64,000 nt of DNA from Diaminobutyricibacter sp. McL0608 (GCF_039613825.1 NZ_CP154826.1:2356001-2420000), one strand, 5' to 3'. Positions 53,564 to 62,663 are shown, counted from the first letter of the stretch. Numbers and translations: made by a program. Notes: a model not told the origin generated them from the letters alone.

Positions 53564-54994
53564 CTATCGGCTCAGGGTGCTGTGCAGATCCTGGCCCGTC
53601 GCCTTCTGGTAGGCCTTGAAGCTGGAGTATGTCTGCCCCAGCCATCCGAATGAGACGTTCGTCGTCCCACTTATCGCGAAGGTGTTGTGGTCGCTGACGT
53701 TGTGTCCGCTGACCTTGTCCGCGTCCGCTCGGTCCACGGTCCCGAGGACCGCACCCGCATCGTTGGTGGCAGTGACCGTGTTGTTCTGGAACACGTTGTC
53801 ATGGGCGTAGAACTGAATGAGTATCTCGGGCGAGCCATCGTTCAGCTTGTTATTGTTGCGCAAGGTATTGCCGATGAACGTGTTGTCAAAGGATTGACCG
53901 GTCTTGACATCGCCGCAGTCGCTCGCGCCATCACAGTAGCCGCCGGTGGCGATCCCGACGTACAGGCTGTTGCTGATCGTGTTCGATCGCACCTCGACAT
54001 GGTCCGCCGAACCACGCCCGTTCTCAGCTGCAACCTCGACACCGATGTCGTTACCCGTCACCACGTTGTTCCGAATGGCGATGTGCGCGCCGCCGTCGAC
54101 ATAGATGCCGTCGGCGCAATTGCACCACGTGCCGTCCTCCCAGTACGCAGGGTTGCCCTGCGATCGGATGTAGCTCACCTGGTTGCCCGAAATCACCCCG
54201 TTCCTGGCGCGATTGACATCGGTGTAGCGATCCGTGCCGGAGATCGTCGGTTCGTAGCCGATCGCATCGATTCCGATGTTGTTGTTGTCGTGGATGTCGT
54301 TGTTCGTGATCGACCATCCATCGACGTTCCCGTTCACGACGACGCTCTCACTTGCGCCGAGGCTCAGGTGGTCGACCGTATTGCCGCTGATCGTCAGGTC
54401 TCTGAGGGAATGGGCGGCGTTGTCGCCATACGCGGCGATCCCGTGGGCGTTGATGTCGAAGCTGCCGAGCGTCTGGTTGTCGTTGCCGAGATCATGCACG
54501 TGGTTGCCGCTGATGAGCAGGTGATCACCCGCTCCGTGGATGTAGATGCCGATCGGCATCGCGTTCAGCTGCTGCGACCGATAGTCGGTGATGTCCAGGC
54601 CGGTGAGCGCCACGTTCGAGCTGTTGTTGATGTTCACCATCGCGGATCGACCATCCGCCGGCTTGAACCGTGAGCCGTCGAGGATCACGTGCTCGTGATG
54701 ATAGGCCTCGACGGTTATCTGGTTCACGCCGGTCAGATCGATCTTCTGGTAATAGCGCCCGCCACGGATGTCAACGGTTCCGCCGGCCGGGAGGCGTTTG
54801 ACGGCCGCCTGGATCGTGGCGAGGGGTGAAGCAAGAGTCCCGGCAGCACTGTCGCTGCCATTGGCCGCAACGACGATCGTCTTCGACGTGGCGACTGCGG
54901 CAGTCGGCGCGGCGACGACCAGGCCGGCCACAGCAAGAGCGGCGAGCGACGATAGGAGGGTGGGACGGAGAGACGACAACATTGTGAATCCCAT
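53564..54994 (-). CDS. Secreted right-handed parallel beta-helix protein
   Basis: A 476-residue exported protein: signal peptide to about residue 36 (ending PTAAVA), then VVAANGSDSAAGTLASPLAT typical of DUF1565/pectate-lyase-like beta-helices, and many rungs rich in N-G-I/N-x-V ladders (LLISGNHVHDLGNDNQ, LTISGNTVDHLSLG, IAIRNNVVTGNDIGVEV). This fold occurs in polysaccharide lyases, epimerases and phage-like depolymerases; the catalytic residues are not evident, so the substrate polysaccharide is unknown. ATG start, with a second in-frame ATG 12 bases later. It is convergent with the penicillin-binding-protein gene. Confidence 0.88.
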   Translation of the reverse strand: MGFTMLSSLRPTLLSSLAALAVAGLVVAAPTAAVATSKTIVVAANGSDSAAGTLASPLATIQAAVKRLPAGGTVDIRGGRYYQKIDLTGVNQITVEAYHHEHVILDGSRFKPADGRSAMVNINNSSNVALTGLDITDYRSQQLNAMPIGIYIHGAGDHLLISGNHVHDLGNDNQTLGSFDINAHGIAAYGDNAAHSLRDLTISGNTVDHLSLGASESVVVNGNVDGWSITNNDIHDNNNIGIDAIGYEPTISGTDRYTDVNRARNGVISGNQVSYIRSQGNPAYWEDGTWCNCADGIYVDGGAHIAIRNNVVTGNDIGVEVAAENGRGSADHVEVRSNTISNSLYVGIATGGYCDGASDCGDVKTGQSFDNTFIGNTLRNNNKLNDGSPEILIQFYAHDNVFQNNTVTATNDAGAVLGTVDRADADKVSGHNVSDHNTFAISGTTNVSFGWLGQTYSSFKAYQKATGQDLHSTLSR

Positions 54995-55148
54995 CTACGA
55001 ATACCCCGCCTCGAGCAACCCTCTGGCGAAATGTGCCGGATCTACCGCGCGCGGCAGCCGGTTGGGCTCTTCGTAACAGTCGTGAAGTTACCACCCGATT
55101 CCACGCGGCGACACGAACGCGCAACTCGAGTGAGCGTTTGCGTGGCGC

Positions 55149-55448
55149 TCACAGTCCGAGCACGAACACCAGGGCGAGCGGTGTCGCCGCCGCTAAGAAC
55201 TGGATTCCGAGCACGATTCCGGCGGGTGCCGGCGTCTTCGGCAGCCAGCGCACCGCGAAGACCACGACGAGCACGATCTCGACGAGCATCGTCACCTGGA
55301 AAATGTGTGCGGCGGTGTCTTCGTCCGACGTGCGTGGGACCTCGAACCAGCTGAGGTATGCGGCCATGAAGGTCAGCAGTGCCAGCGGCACGGCGATAGG
55401 CAGCCAGGCCGTGGGGTGGCGAAGGGTGCTCGCGATGGCGTGAGGCAC
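55149..55448 (-). CDS. Small three-helix membrane protein (99 aa)
   Basis: Three hydrophobic segments are visible (about 14-34, 47-66, 76-98), with a short acidic loop (VPRTSDEDTAAHI) after the first. I recognise no family. GTG start. It sits 36 bases from the DUF1254 gene on the same strand and may be the last gene of that transcript. Confidence 0.7.
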   Translation of the reverse strand: MPHAIASTLRHPTAWLPIAVPLALLTFMAAYLSWFEVPRTSDEDTAAHIFQVTMLVEIVLVVVFAVRWLPKTPAPAGIVLGIQFLAAATPLALVFVLGL

Positions 55449-55484
55449 GTTGCACCGCCGTCCTTGTGGCCGGGCTACGCCGGC

Positions 55485-56918
55485 TCAGTCAATCGGTTCG
55501 AGGTCGTTGAGACGCCACGTCTGGTCGAACCAGGGCTCGAGCGGTCCATAGATACGAACGATCGGGAACCACGATTTTCCGGGCAGTGTCTCGACCCAGT
55601 TCGACTCGCTGCCTTCCGGAGCGTCCGGACCGAAGTACAGGTCATACGATCCGTCGTCGTTCGCCTGGATCTTCCCATCGTTGCTCGCCACCGCCGGGTA
55701 TGGGGTGGAAGGAACGATGAGCAGCGACCGAGTCTGCGTGTCATACACGTCGACCGACCAGAAGTTCTTTGCGGGAGGGTTCGGTTCGACGTGGAGCCGG
55801 TACGTGCGGGCACCATCGAGCAGATCGCCACCGGCGTCGTGCGCGGCATACGCGTATGCGGAACCGGCACCGACCTGAGCATGCGCCATGGCCGGAGTGA
55901 TCACCGTCGCCAGGTAGTGGAACTGGGTTCTCGCATCCAGCAGCCGTGCGCCGTTACGCAGGAATTCGTAGCTGCCGCCGACGAACGCGTTCTTCCACGA
56001 TCCATACAAGGTGGCATCCGGGTCGCGAGGAGCGTACGCGAGCACCCGCGCGATCGCGGCCCCCAGCGGCGCCGCCTTTCCCAGGATGGCGCGCATTCGC
56101 GCGTCGGGAGCAAATGGTTTGCCGTGCTCGATGCCGATGGACGCGAGCTGGCCCGCACGTTCGGCATCCAGTGCCTCGACCGGCTCCTCCTGGACGAGCG
56201 CGGCGACTTCCTCGAAGAAGCTGTAGTCGTTCGAGTGGATGGTGTTGAAGCGCCGCTCAGCAAGGTTGATGAATTCGTTCGGCGTCGGATCGTCCGCTTC
56301 GGACAGCGGGTAGATGCGCGTCTGCTTCATCGCCGGCACCCCACCCAGCGCCCGGAGGACGACGAAGTTCGTGAACGTCGGTGTTCGGAAGACGAAGTAG
56401 CCGTCGGGGACATCGCCGTCGTAGCCCGGCGGGAGAAAGAGGTACTTCCCGCCCTCGCCGCGGTCTGGTCCGGCGATGCCCATGTCGGTGACGTACCTGA
56501 ACCAGAAATCGTCGACGACACAGAGCGACTGCGGTGGAGACTCGATCACCGTCGGACCCCACGCCTTCAGGTCGAGCATGACCGTGCCGTAGGTCGTCTC
56601 GGTGTTCGGCGTCAAGAACAGACTCCCCGAGTTGGCGCGAGGCTCGGTGATACCGATGGCCCGCAACGAGGTCATTCCGGCCGAGCGCAGACCGTTCCGG
56701 AACGCGACGAGCGAGGCGCCGGGAACAGCGTTCAGAAAGACCTCGATACCGCGCATCAGATCCAGCGCGTCATACGCCGTCTCGACAGTCTCGGCGACGG
56801 GAACGCCGTCGAAGAAGGTGAGGTCACCGAACGGCGACGCGACCGTGTCAGGCGTGCTCAAGGTCGCATTGGCCTCGTCGAACTCTTCTGGTGTCAGGCC
56901 CGGATGTGCGTCGCTCAT
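55485..56918 (-). CDS. DUF1254/DUF1214 domain protein
   Basis: A 477-residue protein. The N-terminal DUF1254 domain (about 40-175) has AYDALDLMRGIEVFL and TPNTETTYGTVMLDL; the C-terminal DUF1214 domain (about 340-455) has KNFWSVDVYDTQTRSLLIVP and DLYFGPDAPEGSESNWVETL. Proteins of this type are widespread and their enzymatic role is not established; many are secreted, but this one has no signal peptide. The start at 56918 follows the family N-terminus; a longer frame to 56945 is less likely. Confidence 0.9.
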   Translation of the reverse strand: MSDAHPGLTPEEFDEANATLSTPDTVASPFGDLTFFDGVPVAETVETAYDALDLMRGIEVFLNAVPGASLVAFRNGLRSAGMTSLRAIGITEPRANSGSLFLTPNTETTYGTVMLDLKAWGPTVIESPPQSLCVVDDFWFRYVTDMGIAGPDRGEGGKYLFLPPGYDGDVPDGYFVFRTPTFTNFVVLRALGGVPAMKQTRIYPLSEADDPTPNEFINLAERRFNTIHSNDYSFFEEVAALVQEEPVEALDAERAGQLASIGIEHGKPFAPDARMRAILGKAAPLGAAIARVLAYAPRDPDATLYGSWKNAFVGGSYEFLRNGARLLDARTQFHYLATVITPAMAHAQVGAGSAYAYAAHDAGGDLLDGARTYRLHVEPNPPAKNFWSVDVYDTQTRSLLIVPSTPYPAVASNDGKIQANDDGSYDLYFGPDAPEGSESNWVETLPGKSWFPIVRIYGPLEPWFDQTWRLNDLEPID

Positions 56919-57042
56919 GTGATTCCCCTCGATCGTTGCCTCCACTCTGGCAGGCGGTCCGATCGATGAGCAATGACCATAACGACCCGGTCCTCACCTC
57001 CGGTAAACGGAAGTGAGGACCGAAAGCCTGGCCGGGCGTGGT

Positions 57043-58728
57043 TTACGGATTGCCTGGCGTTTGGGGCCACGTCTCCAGTTGGTCGATCCAGCCGCCGAGG
57101 GAGTACCACCCGCTCCAGCCATTGCTGGGCGAGGTCTGCCACATGTGCCAGAGAGCGTCGTCGCCGCCACGGGCGAAGATCTCCATTCGGCCATCCGCGT
57201 TGGACGCGACCTTGAGCAGGTCGATCCAACCGCCGAGCGAATACCACCCGCTCCAGCCGTTGCTCGGAGCGGTCTGCCACATGTGCCACACAGCACCGTC
57301 GCCGCCACGAGCAAAGATCTCGAGCCGTCCGTCGGCGTTTCGGCCCATTTCCAGCCGGTCGATCCAGCCGCCGAGCGAGTACCAACCGCTCCAGCCGTTG
57401 TTGGGAGCTGTCTGCCACATATGCCACACAGCACCGTCGCCGCCACGCGCGAAGATCTCCAGCCGGCCATCAGCGTTTCGGGCCATGCTGATCAGGTCGA
57501 TCCAGCCGCCGAGCGAATACCACCCGCTCCAGCCGTTGCTGGGCGCCGTCTGCCACATGTGCCAGATCGCACCGTCGCCACCACGAGCGAAGATCTCCAG
57601 CCGGCCGTCGGCGTTCTGCGCCACCTCCAGCATGTCGATCCAGCCGCCCATCGAATACCAGCCGCTCCAGCCGTTGCTCGGGGCCGTCTGCCACATATGC
57701 CAGAGGGCACCGTCGCCACCACGGGCGAAGATCTCGAGTCGGCCATCGGCGTTCTTGACGACATCCAGCCGGTCGATCCAGCCACCGAGCGAGTACCAGC
57801 CGCTCCAGCTTCCGCCGGGCGACGTCTCCCAGTTGTGCCACACGGCACCATCACCGCCACGCGCGAAGATCTCCAGCCGGCCATCGGCGTTCGTCGCGAC
57901 CTTGATCAGATCGATCCAGCCGCCGAGCGAGTTCCAACCAGTCCAGCCGTTGTTCGGGGCCGTCTGCCACATGTGCCAGAGCGCCCCGTCGCTGCCACGC
58001 GCCGTCACGTGGATGCGTACGCCTTCCGACACGATAACGGTGGTCGGAACCCGCAGCCATGCCTCGTGAGTGATCGCTCGCATCGACGGCTCGTCGACGA
58101 TACCGATGGTGTCCCAGGTGTACAGCGCGTAGCCCGGCTGGGAGCCGTCCACGCCGGCCGGCACGGTTACGCCGAGCTGTTGGGCAAGCCAGGTCATTGA
58201 GCCATAGCCACACAGCGCAACGCAGTGGTCCTCGTTCGAGTCGGCGTGCCATCCGGTCCCGAACCAGCCAGTGCGGCCCGTGTACGCGCCATCGATCTGG
58301 TCGGCGGCGACGCCGAGCTTCACCGGCCCCTGTGAGATGGCGTCCTTGAGGACGCCCGACTGGGTCCAATCGACCGACTGTTTGCCGCCGTCGTTGAACT
58401 TCTGGCCATCCTGATCGAAGCCGTCATTGACCATCCAGTCGAGAACCTGGTTGATATAGGCACCCTCCAGAACGCCGTGAGCGGTGGCCCAGTTGATGGC
58501 CTCTGCCTCGGTGATGAAGATTTCAGGCTGGTAGCAGGCTTTCGCGAAGGCCTCCTCAGCCGTCACGCAGTCGCCGTGGACATCGTTGCCCCACATCGAG
58601 AGTTGGGGCGGAATGACGATGTACTCCGGTGGCGCGCCCAAAAGACGGGCGGAGTACGGTGTGGCGGTTGCTAGCGCAGACCGCGGGGAAGGAAGCGCTC
58701 CGCGCTTCGGAGAGATCTTGTCGGGCAT
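57043..58728 (-). CDS. Papain-like cysteine protease domain fused to a seven-blade lectin-type propeller
   Basis: A 561-residue protein. The N-terminal half (about 30-225) has a cysteine-protease-like pattern: MWGNDVHGDCVTAEEAF with the probable nucleophile Cys, and EDHCVALCGYGSMTW with the probable catalytic His. From about 235 to the end come seven repeats of about 46 residues with the core DGALWHMWQTAPSNGWSGW and NADGRLEIFARGG. These match the PLL/DUF346 type of fucose-binding lectin propeller. Blades 2-6 are nearly identical. No signal peptide or membrane helix is visible, so export, if any, is not by an obvious Sec signal. It is 86 bases downstream of the repeat-protein gene on the same strand. 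Confidence 0.8.
   Translation of the reverse strand: MPDKISPKRGALPSPRSALATATPYSARLLGAPPEYIVIPPQLSMWGNDVHGDCVTAEEAFAKACYQPEIFITEAEAINWATAHGVLEGAYINQVLDWMVNDGFDQDGQKFNDGGKQSVDWTQSGVLKDAISQGPVKLGVAADQIDGAYTGRTGWFGTGWHADSNEDHCVALCGYGSMTWLAQQLGVTVPAGVDGSQPGYALYTWDTIGIVDEPSMRAITHEAWLRVPTTVIVSEGVRIHVTARGSDGALWHMWQTAPNNGWTGWNSLGGWIDLIKVATNADGRLEIFARGGDGAVWHNWETSPGGSWSGWYSLGGWIDRLDVVKNADGRLEIFARGGDGALWHMWQTAPSNGWSGWYSMGGWIDMLEVAQNADGRLEIFARGGDGAIWHMWQTAPSNGWSGWYSLGGWIDLISMARNADGRLEIFARGGDGAVWHMWQTAPNNGWSGWYSLGGWIDRLEMGRNADGRLEIFARGGDGAVWHMWQTAPSNGWSGWYSLGGWIDLLKVASNADGRMEIFARGGDDALWHMWQTSPSNGWSGWYSLGGWIDQLETWPQTPGNP
57062..58012. repeat. Seven 138-base tandem repeats encoding lectin blades
   Basis: The segment encoding the WHMWQ core recurs at about 57136, 57274, 57412, 57550, 57688, 57826 and 57964, an exact 138-base period. 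High nucleotide identity between units suggests recent expansion or gene conversion. Short-read assemblies may miscount the copies. Confidence 0.9.
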
Positions 58729-58814
58729 GGCGTGTTACTCCTGCCGATGATGGTGGATTACGTTGTCGGTGGTCGCGGCTCCGCATTGGGCCGCGGTGAT
58801 CTGTCGTGCGGTGC

Positions 58815-59555
58815 TTAGCCGACCGCGCCAGAGGATGGTCGGGGCGGCGTTCCCGGAGTACCCACGCCGCCGCCAGCGCCCGATGACGAACTCGCCGCCG
58901 AGTCGCCGGAGGGCGGAGGAGGCGTGCCGGCCTTCCCCACATTGTCGGAGCTGGCCTGCTGCCCGCCGCCTCCGCCGGCCTGCGGTGGAGGCGGCGTACC
59001 GGGAGTTCCCTTAGTGCTGCCGTCGCCCGATTGCGAACCGGCAGCGGTGTCGCTGCCGCTCTCGGGCGGAGGAGGCGTACCTGGAGTTCCGATGCCTGAA
59101 CCGGATTGCGCGTTTCCCGAGCCGGCCTTCTTGCCGGCGCCTGCGCTGCCCGGGGGCGGTGGTGGAGTGCCGGGGATACCCATATTGGCTTGCGTGTCGC
59201 TCACGATTGTTTCTCCTATCCCAGAGTCTGAACGGCCAGATTTTTCCGCAGAAGGTTCCGAACCCGGCTCGGACGCCGGGTCAGTGCTGGGTTCGAATGG
59301 GGTCGCCGATTCCAGGACGTCCTTGGGCGTCGCGATTGCTCCGCGCTTCGGCCTCCGGGTAACGGTGGCTTTTGCCGTCGGCTGCTCTTTTGCCGTCGCC
59401 GGCTCTTTGGCTGCCGGCTGGCGCTTTGCCGCCGGCCGGCCTTTTGCCGTCGGCTGGTCCTCGGCTTCAGATCCCCCGGCCCGTGCATTCACGAGTGCCA
59501 TCTCCCCAGTGAGACGTCGACGAACAGTCCTTCTGCGCGACGAACTTCGGCGCAT
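58815..59555 (-). CDS. Lys/Ala-rich and GTPGTPPPP repeat protein, unknown
   Basis: A 246-residue low-complexity protein. Residues 1-15 are very basic (RRSSSRRRTVRRRL); about 35-70 carry AK/PAAK/PTAK repeats like histone H1 tails. From about 120 to the end there are five spaced copies of a (G/I)(T/P)PGTPPPP-type motif: IPGTPPPPPG, GTPGTPPPPESG, GTPGTPPPPQAG, AGTPPPPSGD and GTPGTPPRPS, separated by Gly/Ser/Gln-rich spacers. There is no signal peptide or membrane segment. The start is uncertain: the ATG at 59555 and the ATG at 59501 are both possible. The protease-lectin gene follows it, and the repeats could be its substrate. Confidence 0.6.
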   Translation of the reverse strand: MRRSSSRRRTVRRRLTGEMALVNARAGGSEAEDQPTAKGRPAAKRQPAAKEPATAKEQPTAKATVTRRPKRGAIATPKDVLESATPFEPSTDPASEPGSEPSAEKSGRSDSGIGETIVSDTQANMGIPGTPPPPPGSAGAGKKAGSGNAQSGSGIGTPGTPPPPESGSDTAAGSQSGDGSTKGTPGTPPPPQAGGGGGQQASSDNVGKAGTPPPPSGDSAASSSSGAGGGVGTPGTPPRPSSGAVG

Positions 59556-59640
59556 GGAAAGGCGTTCCAATCGACCCCCGATAAATCCTCACTTTATCAC
59601 AGAGTGGACGAATGGTTCTACTCCGATCAGGAGATTGCCC

Positions 59641-60309
59641 ATGTGCAACGATCGGGAGGAGACAGGGTGGTGGTTTTCGATGAGGTCTTCCGTTCCGATA
59701 CCCGGCAATCCGTGGCCGCGCGACATGCGCCTCACGATCGAGAACGATTCACAGACGCTGCACGAACTCCTGTGGATCCGCGAGGCGTGGGCCCTCCCTC
59801 TCCCCTTGGACGATCCGCCTCGTCTGGTGGACACGCCTCAGCCCATGAGCCGGAGGGATCGCCTTATTGCGCCGAATCAGGAGTGGACGTCGGAATGGGT
59901 GCGACTGTGGGACGCGTGCGTTCTCCATGCTGCAACGCCACGCGATCCCGCTCTTCTGGAGCGGCTCTCTCACGACGCTATTGATCCCGAGGAACGAATC
60001 GAGCTGCTAGGACAGCTCTACGGCCCGTCGTGGCGAGGACATTTCGGCGACGCGGCATTACCGGATGCGTACAACGCTTGGGATGAGAAAGTCAGGCCGT
60101 CTGAATTGCCCGACCTCGCGTCGCCGGAACGAGACGCGTTGGATGCGCTGATCCCGGCATGGGAGCACGGGCTGACGCAGATCGTGGTCATCCCGTGCGT
60201 GGGCGATTACGCCAGACGCGTCCGCGACCATGGTCTGCTGGTCACCGCAACGACGCGAAACACACCCTCGCTTTACGAAGCAGCGCTCCGTGGATATGTG
60301 CGCCAATGA
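59641..60309 (+). CDS. Hypothetical protein (222 aa)
   Basis: A soluble protein rich in Trp, Leu, Asp and Arg, with no signal or membrane segment and no motif I recognise. The segment QTLHELLWIREAWALPLPLD and the end NTPSLYEAALRGYVRQ look well folded. The ATG at 59641 is chosen for AGGAG eight bases upstream; the frame stays open far upstream, antisense to the repeat protein, and that part is not considered coding. It is divergent from the repeat protein, sharing an 85-base intergenic region. Confidence 0.65.
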   Translation: MCNDREETGWWFSMRSSVPIPGNPWPRDMRLTIENDSQTLHELLWIREAWALPLPLDDPPRLVDTPQPMSRRDRLIAPNQEWTSEWVRLWDACVLHAATPRDPALLERLSHDAIDPEERIELLGQLYGPSWRGHFGDAALPDAYNAWDEKVRPSELPDLASPERDALDALIPAWEHGLTQIVVIPCVGDYARRVRDHGLLVTATTRNTPSLYEAALRGYVRQ

Positions 60310-60357
60310 AGGCTTTCGGGCGCGGCGCCCTTCCACACGGGTGCTGAAGAAGTGCGC

Positions 60358-60648
60358 TCAGAGTCGGCGGAACCACCGACCGCCAACACGCTCGGTCAGA
60401 CGCCATGCGCCCGTCTGCGCGAGCCCCCGGAGGCGCGCAACGGCGTGCTCCGCGACCGGGATCGCGTCCTCGACCCCATCCGCAGTGAAACGCACGGTCA
60501 CCCTGGCCTCGCGGGCCACCACGTCGAGGCTGGACGCCTCGACGACCGTCCGCTCGGCCACGGCGTCGGCGACGGCGGGCAGGACAGCATCTGCGCGGAC
60601 GCCCGGTCGAAGAAGACCGACAGCCACGATGACACGGAAGGACGGCAC
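60358..60648 (-). CDS. Small hypothetical protein (96 aa)
   Basis: A GTG-initiated frame encoding MPSFRVIVAVGLLRPGVRAD ... ERVGGRWFRRL. The pattern suggests a small alpha/beta protein: a first strand (FRVIVAVGLL), helix (AVLPAVADAVAE), strand (ASSLDVVAREARVTVRFTAD) and helix (DAIPVAEHAVARLRGLA). I recognise no family. The GAAAGG directly before the GTG is badly spaced, so the start is uncertain. Confidence 0.5.
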   Translation of the reverse strand: MPSFRVIVAVGLLRPGVRADAVLPAVADAVAERTVVEASSLDVVAREARVTVRFTADGVEDAIPVAEHAVARLRGLAQTGAWRLTERVGGRWFRRL

Positions 60649-60736
60649 CTTTCGAGACTACTTGGGAGGATCCGGGCAAGCGTGATCATGCTGTCGGTGG
60701 GAGGATGTGATCGCGTCACAGATGAGGAGAAAACTC

Positions 60737-61294
60737 ATGAGTGCAACAGCCACCGATGCCTTCCATCGGCCACGCGTCACCCCTGTAGGAACTGCCGTTC
60801 GCGGTGCGGTCGCAGGTCTGATCGGCACCATGGCGATGGACCTCTGGTTGTACGGCCAATACCGGCGAGAACACGGAAGCGAACCCTTCCTTGAATGGGA
60901 GTTCTCTGCCGACGTCACCGACTGGGACAAAGCTCCCGCACCGGCCCAGGTCGGACGACGCGTTGTCGAAGGACTCTACGAAGTCACGCTCCCCGACGCA
61001 CGCGCTGCACTCGCCAACAACCTCATGCACTGGGGATATTCAGTCTCGGCAGCTGTGGGCTACACGATGGTCTCCGCTTCGCTACATAGACCTCGAACCG
61101 GCTACGGGCTGATCTTCGGCGCAGGCATGTGGGGCCTCAGCTACGCCATCCTGACGCCGATGCACCTCTACAAACGCATCACCGAGTACGACGCCAAGAC
61201 CCTCGGAAAGGATCTGGTCGCGCACCTCGTGTACGGAGTGGGCACGGCGGCCGCCGTCTCACTGCTCTTGTCTCACGGGCGCAGCCGCCGGTGA
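60737..61294 (+). CDS. Membrane protein of unknown function (185 aa)
   Basis: A protein with about four hydrophobic segments (28-47, 100-118, 125-145, 160-180), beginning AVRGAVAGLIGTMAMDLWLY and containing LANNLMHWGYSVSAAVGYTM. It resembles the general pattern of small actinobacterial membrane proteins in the DUF1440-like group, but I cannot assign it firmly. The ATG at 60737 has a GAGGAG site seven bases upstream. It precedes the ppk2 gene by 42 bases on the same strand and is probably co-transcribed. Confidence 0.75.
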   Translation: MSATATDAFHRPRVTPVGTAVRGAVAGLIGTMAMDLWLYGQYRREHGSEPFLEWEFSADVTDWDKAPAPAQVGRRVVEGLYEVTLPDARAALANNLMHWGYSVSAAVGYTMVSASLHRPRTGYGLIFGAGMWGLSYAILTPMHLYKRITEYDAKTLGKDLVAHLVYGVGTAAAVSLLLSHGRSRR

Positions 61295-61336
61295 CGATTC
61301 GCTGAATCAGAAGCTCCACAAGCGACAGGAGAAACG

Positions 61337-62245
61337 ATGGCAGATGACAGGCCCGCAACCGACCTACGCGAGTACATCGAGCATTTGCGTGCGACCGGGT
61401 ACACGGTCCAGGGCGGGCACACTGCTGACCCAGACCTGATCGACCCGGAAGGCAACCCGGTCTACACCTGGCAGGAGGGATACCCGTACTCGGAGCGGAT
61501 GACCCGCGAACGGTACGAACTCGAGAAGTACCAGCTTCAGGTGGAGTTGCTCAAGTTCCAGTACTGGCTCGAAGACAACGACCGCCGCGCTGTCATCGTC
61601 TTCGAGGGTCGGGATGCGGCGGGCAAGGGTGGGACGATCAAACGGTTCACCGAACATCTCAATCCGCGCACCTCCCGGGTCGTCGCCCTGTCGAAGCCGA
61701 ACAGCCGGGAGCGAGGCGAATGGTACTTTCAGCGTTACGTTCAGCACCTCCCCACGGCTGGCGAGATCGTCATGTTCGACCGCTCCTGGTACAACCGGGC
61801 GAACGTCGAGCGCGTCATGGGGTTCTGCACCGATGAGGAGTACGAGACTTTCATGCTCCAGGCGCCCGCGTTCGAGAAGATGCTCATCGACTCGGGCACC
61901 CACCTCACCAAGTTCTGGTTCTCGGTGTCGCGAACGGAGCAGCGCACACGTTTCGCCATGCGCCAGCTCGACCCGGTGCGCCGATGGAAACTCTCGCCGA
62001 TGGATATCGCCTCACTGGACAGGTGGGACGACTACACGGCGGCGAAGGAAGAGATGTTCCGTCGCACCGACAAGCGGCATGCACCCTGGACGATCGTGCG
62101 CTCGAACGACAAGAAGCGCGCCCGCGTCAACGCGATGCGCTATTTCCTCAGCCAATTCGACTACGAAGGCAAAGACCCTGCGGTCGTGAAACGGCCCGAC
62201 CCGCTGATCGTCATGCGCGGAAAACAGCTCGACGCAGACGAATAG
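61337..62245 (+). CDS. ppk2: Polyphosphate kinase 2
   Basis: A 302-residue kinase of the single-domain PPK2 type. Walker A is GRDAAGKGGT (91-100), the Walker B/catalytic segment is VMFDRSWYNR (Asp148), and the lid follows from RGEWYFQRYVQHLP. Family members phosphorylate GDP, ADP or NMP with polyphosphate, or make polyphosphate from nucleoside triphosphate. The sequence resembles the class I (nucleoside diphosphate) group, but class is inferred from overall pattern. AGGAG precedes the ATG. Confidence 0.93.
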   Translation: MADDRPATDLREYIEHLRATGYTVQGGHTADPDLIDPEGNPVYTWQEGYPYSERMTRERYELEKYQLQVELLKFQYWLEDNDRRAVIVFEGRDAAGKGGTIKRFTEHLNPRTSRVVALSKPNSRERGEWYFQRYVQHLPTAGEIVMFDRSWYNRANVERVMGFCTDEEYETFMLQAPAFEKMLIDSGTHLTKFWFSVSRTEQRTRFAMRQLDPVRRWKLSPMDIASLDRWDDYTAAKEEMFRRTDKRHAPWTIVRSNDKKRARVNAMRYFLSQFDYEGKDPAVVKRPDPLIVMRGKQLDADE

Positions 62246-62291
62246 GCGGCGGATGCGCTGAGCGAGCGTGCGTCGAGGCGAGGGCTCTGCC

Positions 62292-62660
62292 CTACCTCAG
62301 GTATACGTAGAGCGAGCCGATGCGCCCGTCGCGGATGATCGCGACGTCCGTTCCGTTGACGACGGGCTCGGTGCCGGCAGGACCGTACGACCACTCGAGA
62401 GTGGCGAGGTCCTGGACTTCGTGGAACCGTCCGGGCACGAACACGAATCCGGGAGTTCGGACGTGAAGCTCGCGGATCTTCTCATTGATGACCTCGAGGC
62501 CGATGACCACTCCGTCGTGGTCGGCGAAGCGAGCATCCGGCGCATAGAGCGCCGTTAGGAGCGGAAGACGCAGCGACTCATCCCGCTCATTGAAGACGCC
62601 GAGCAGGTTGCGATGGAGCATATCCTCGAAGTTGGTCACACTTCTGTCTACACCCCTCAC
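62292..62660 (-). CDS. SnoaL-like/NTF2-fold protein
   Basis: A 122-residue protein with the cone-shaped NTF2 fold pattern: an N-terminal helix (FEDMLHRNLLGVFNERDESL), the DARFADHDGVVIGLEVINEK strand-helix unit that lines the pocket in SnoaL proteins, and terminal strands (LATLEWSYGPAG, GTDVAIIRDGRIGSLYVYL). Such proteins include small hydroxylases, isomerases and ligand binders. It is convergent with ppk2 and divergent from the TRAP-type lipoprotein. The start is upstream of FEDMLH; the ATG at 62660 and a GTG at 62636 are both possible. Confidence 0.82.
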   Translation of the reverse strand: MRGVDRSVTNFEDMLHRNLLGVFNERDESLRLPLLTALYAPDARFADHDGVVIGLEVINEKIRELHVRTPGFVFVPGRFHEVQDLATLEWSYGPAGTEPVVNGTDVAIIRDGRIGSLYVYLR

Positions 62661-62663
62661 TGA

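Noticed and set aside
57062-58012. Regularly spaced repeats considered as a CRISPR array
   Set aside because: The 138-base units are contiguous, in one reading frame and encode lectin blades; there are no short repeats with unique spacers.
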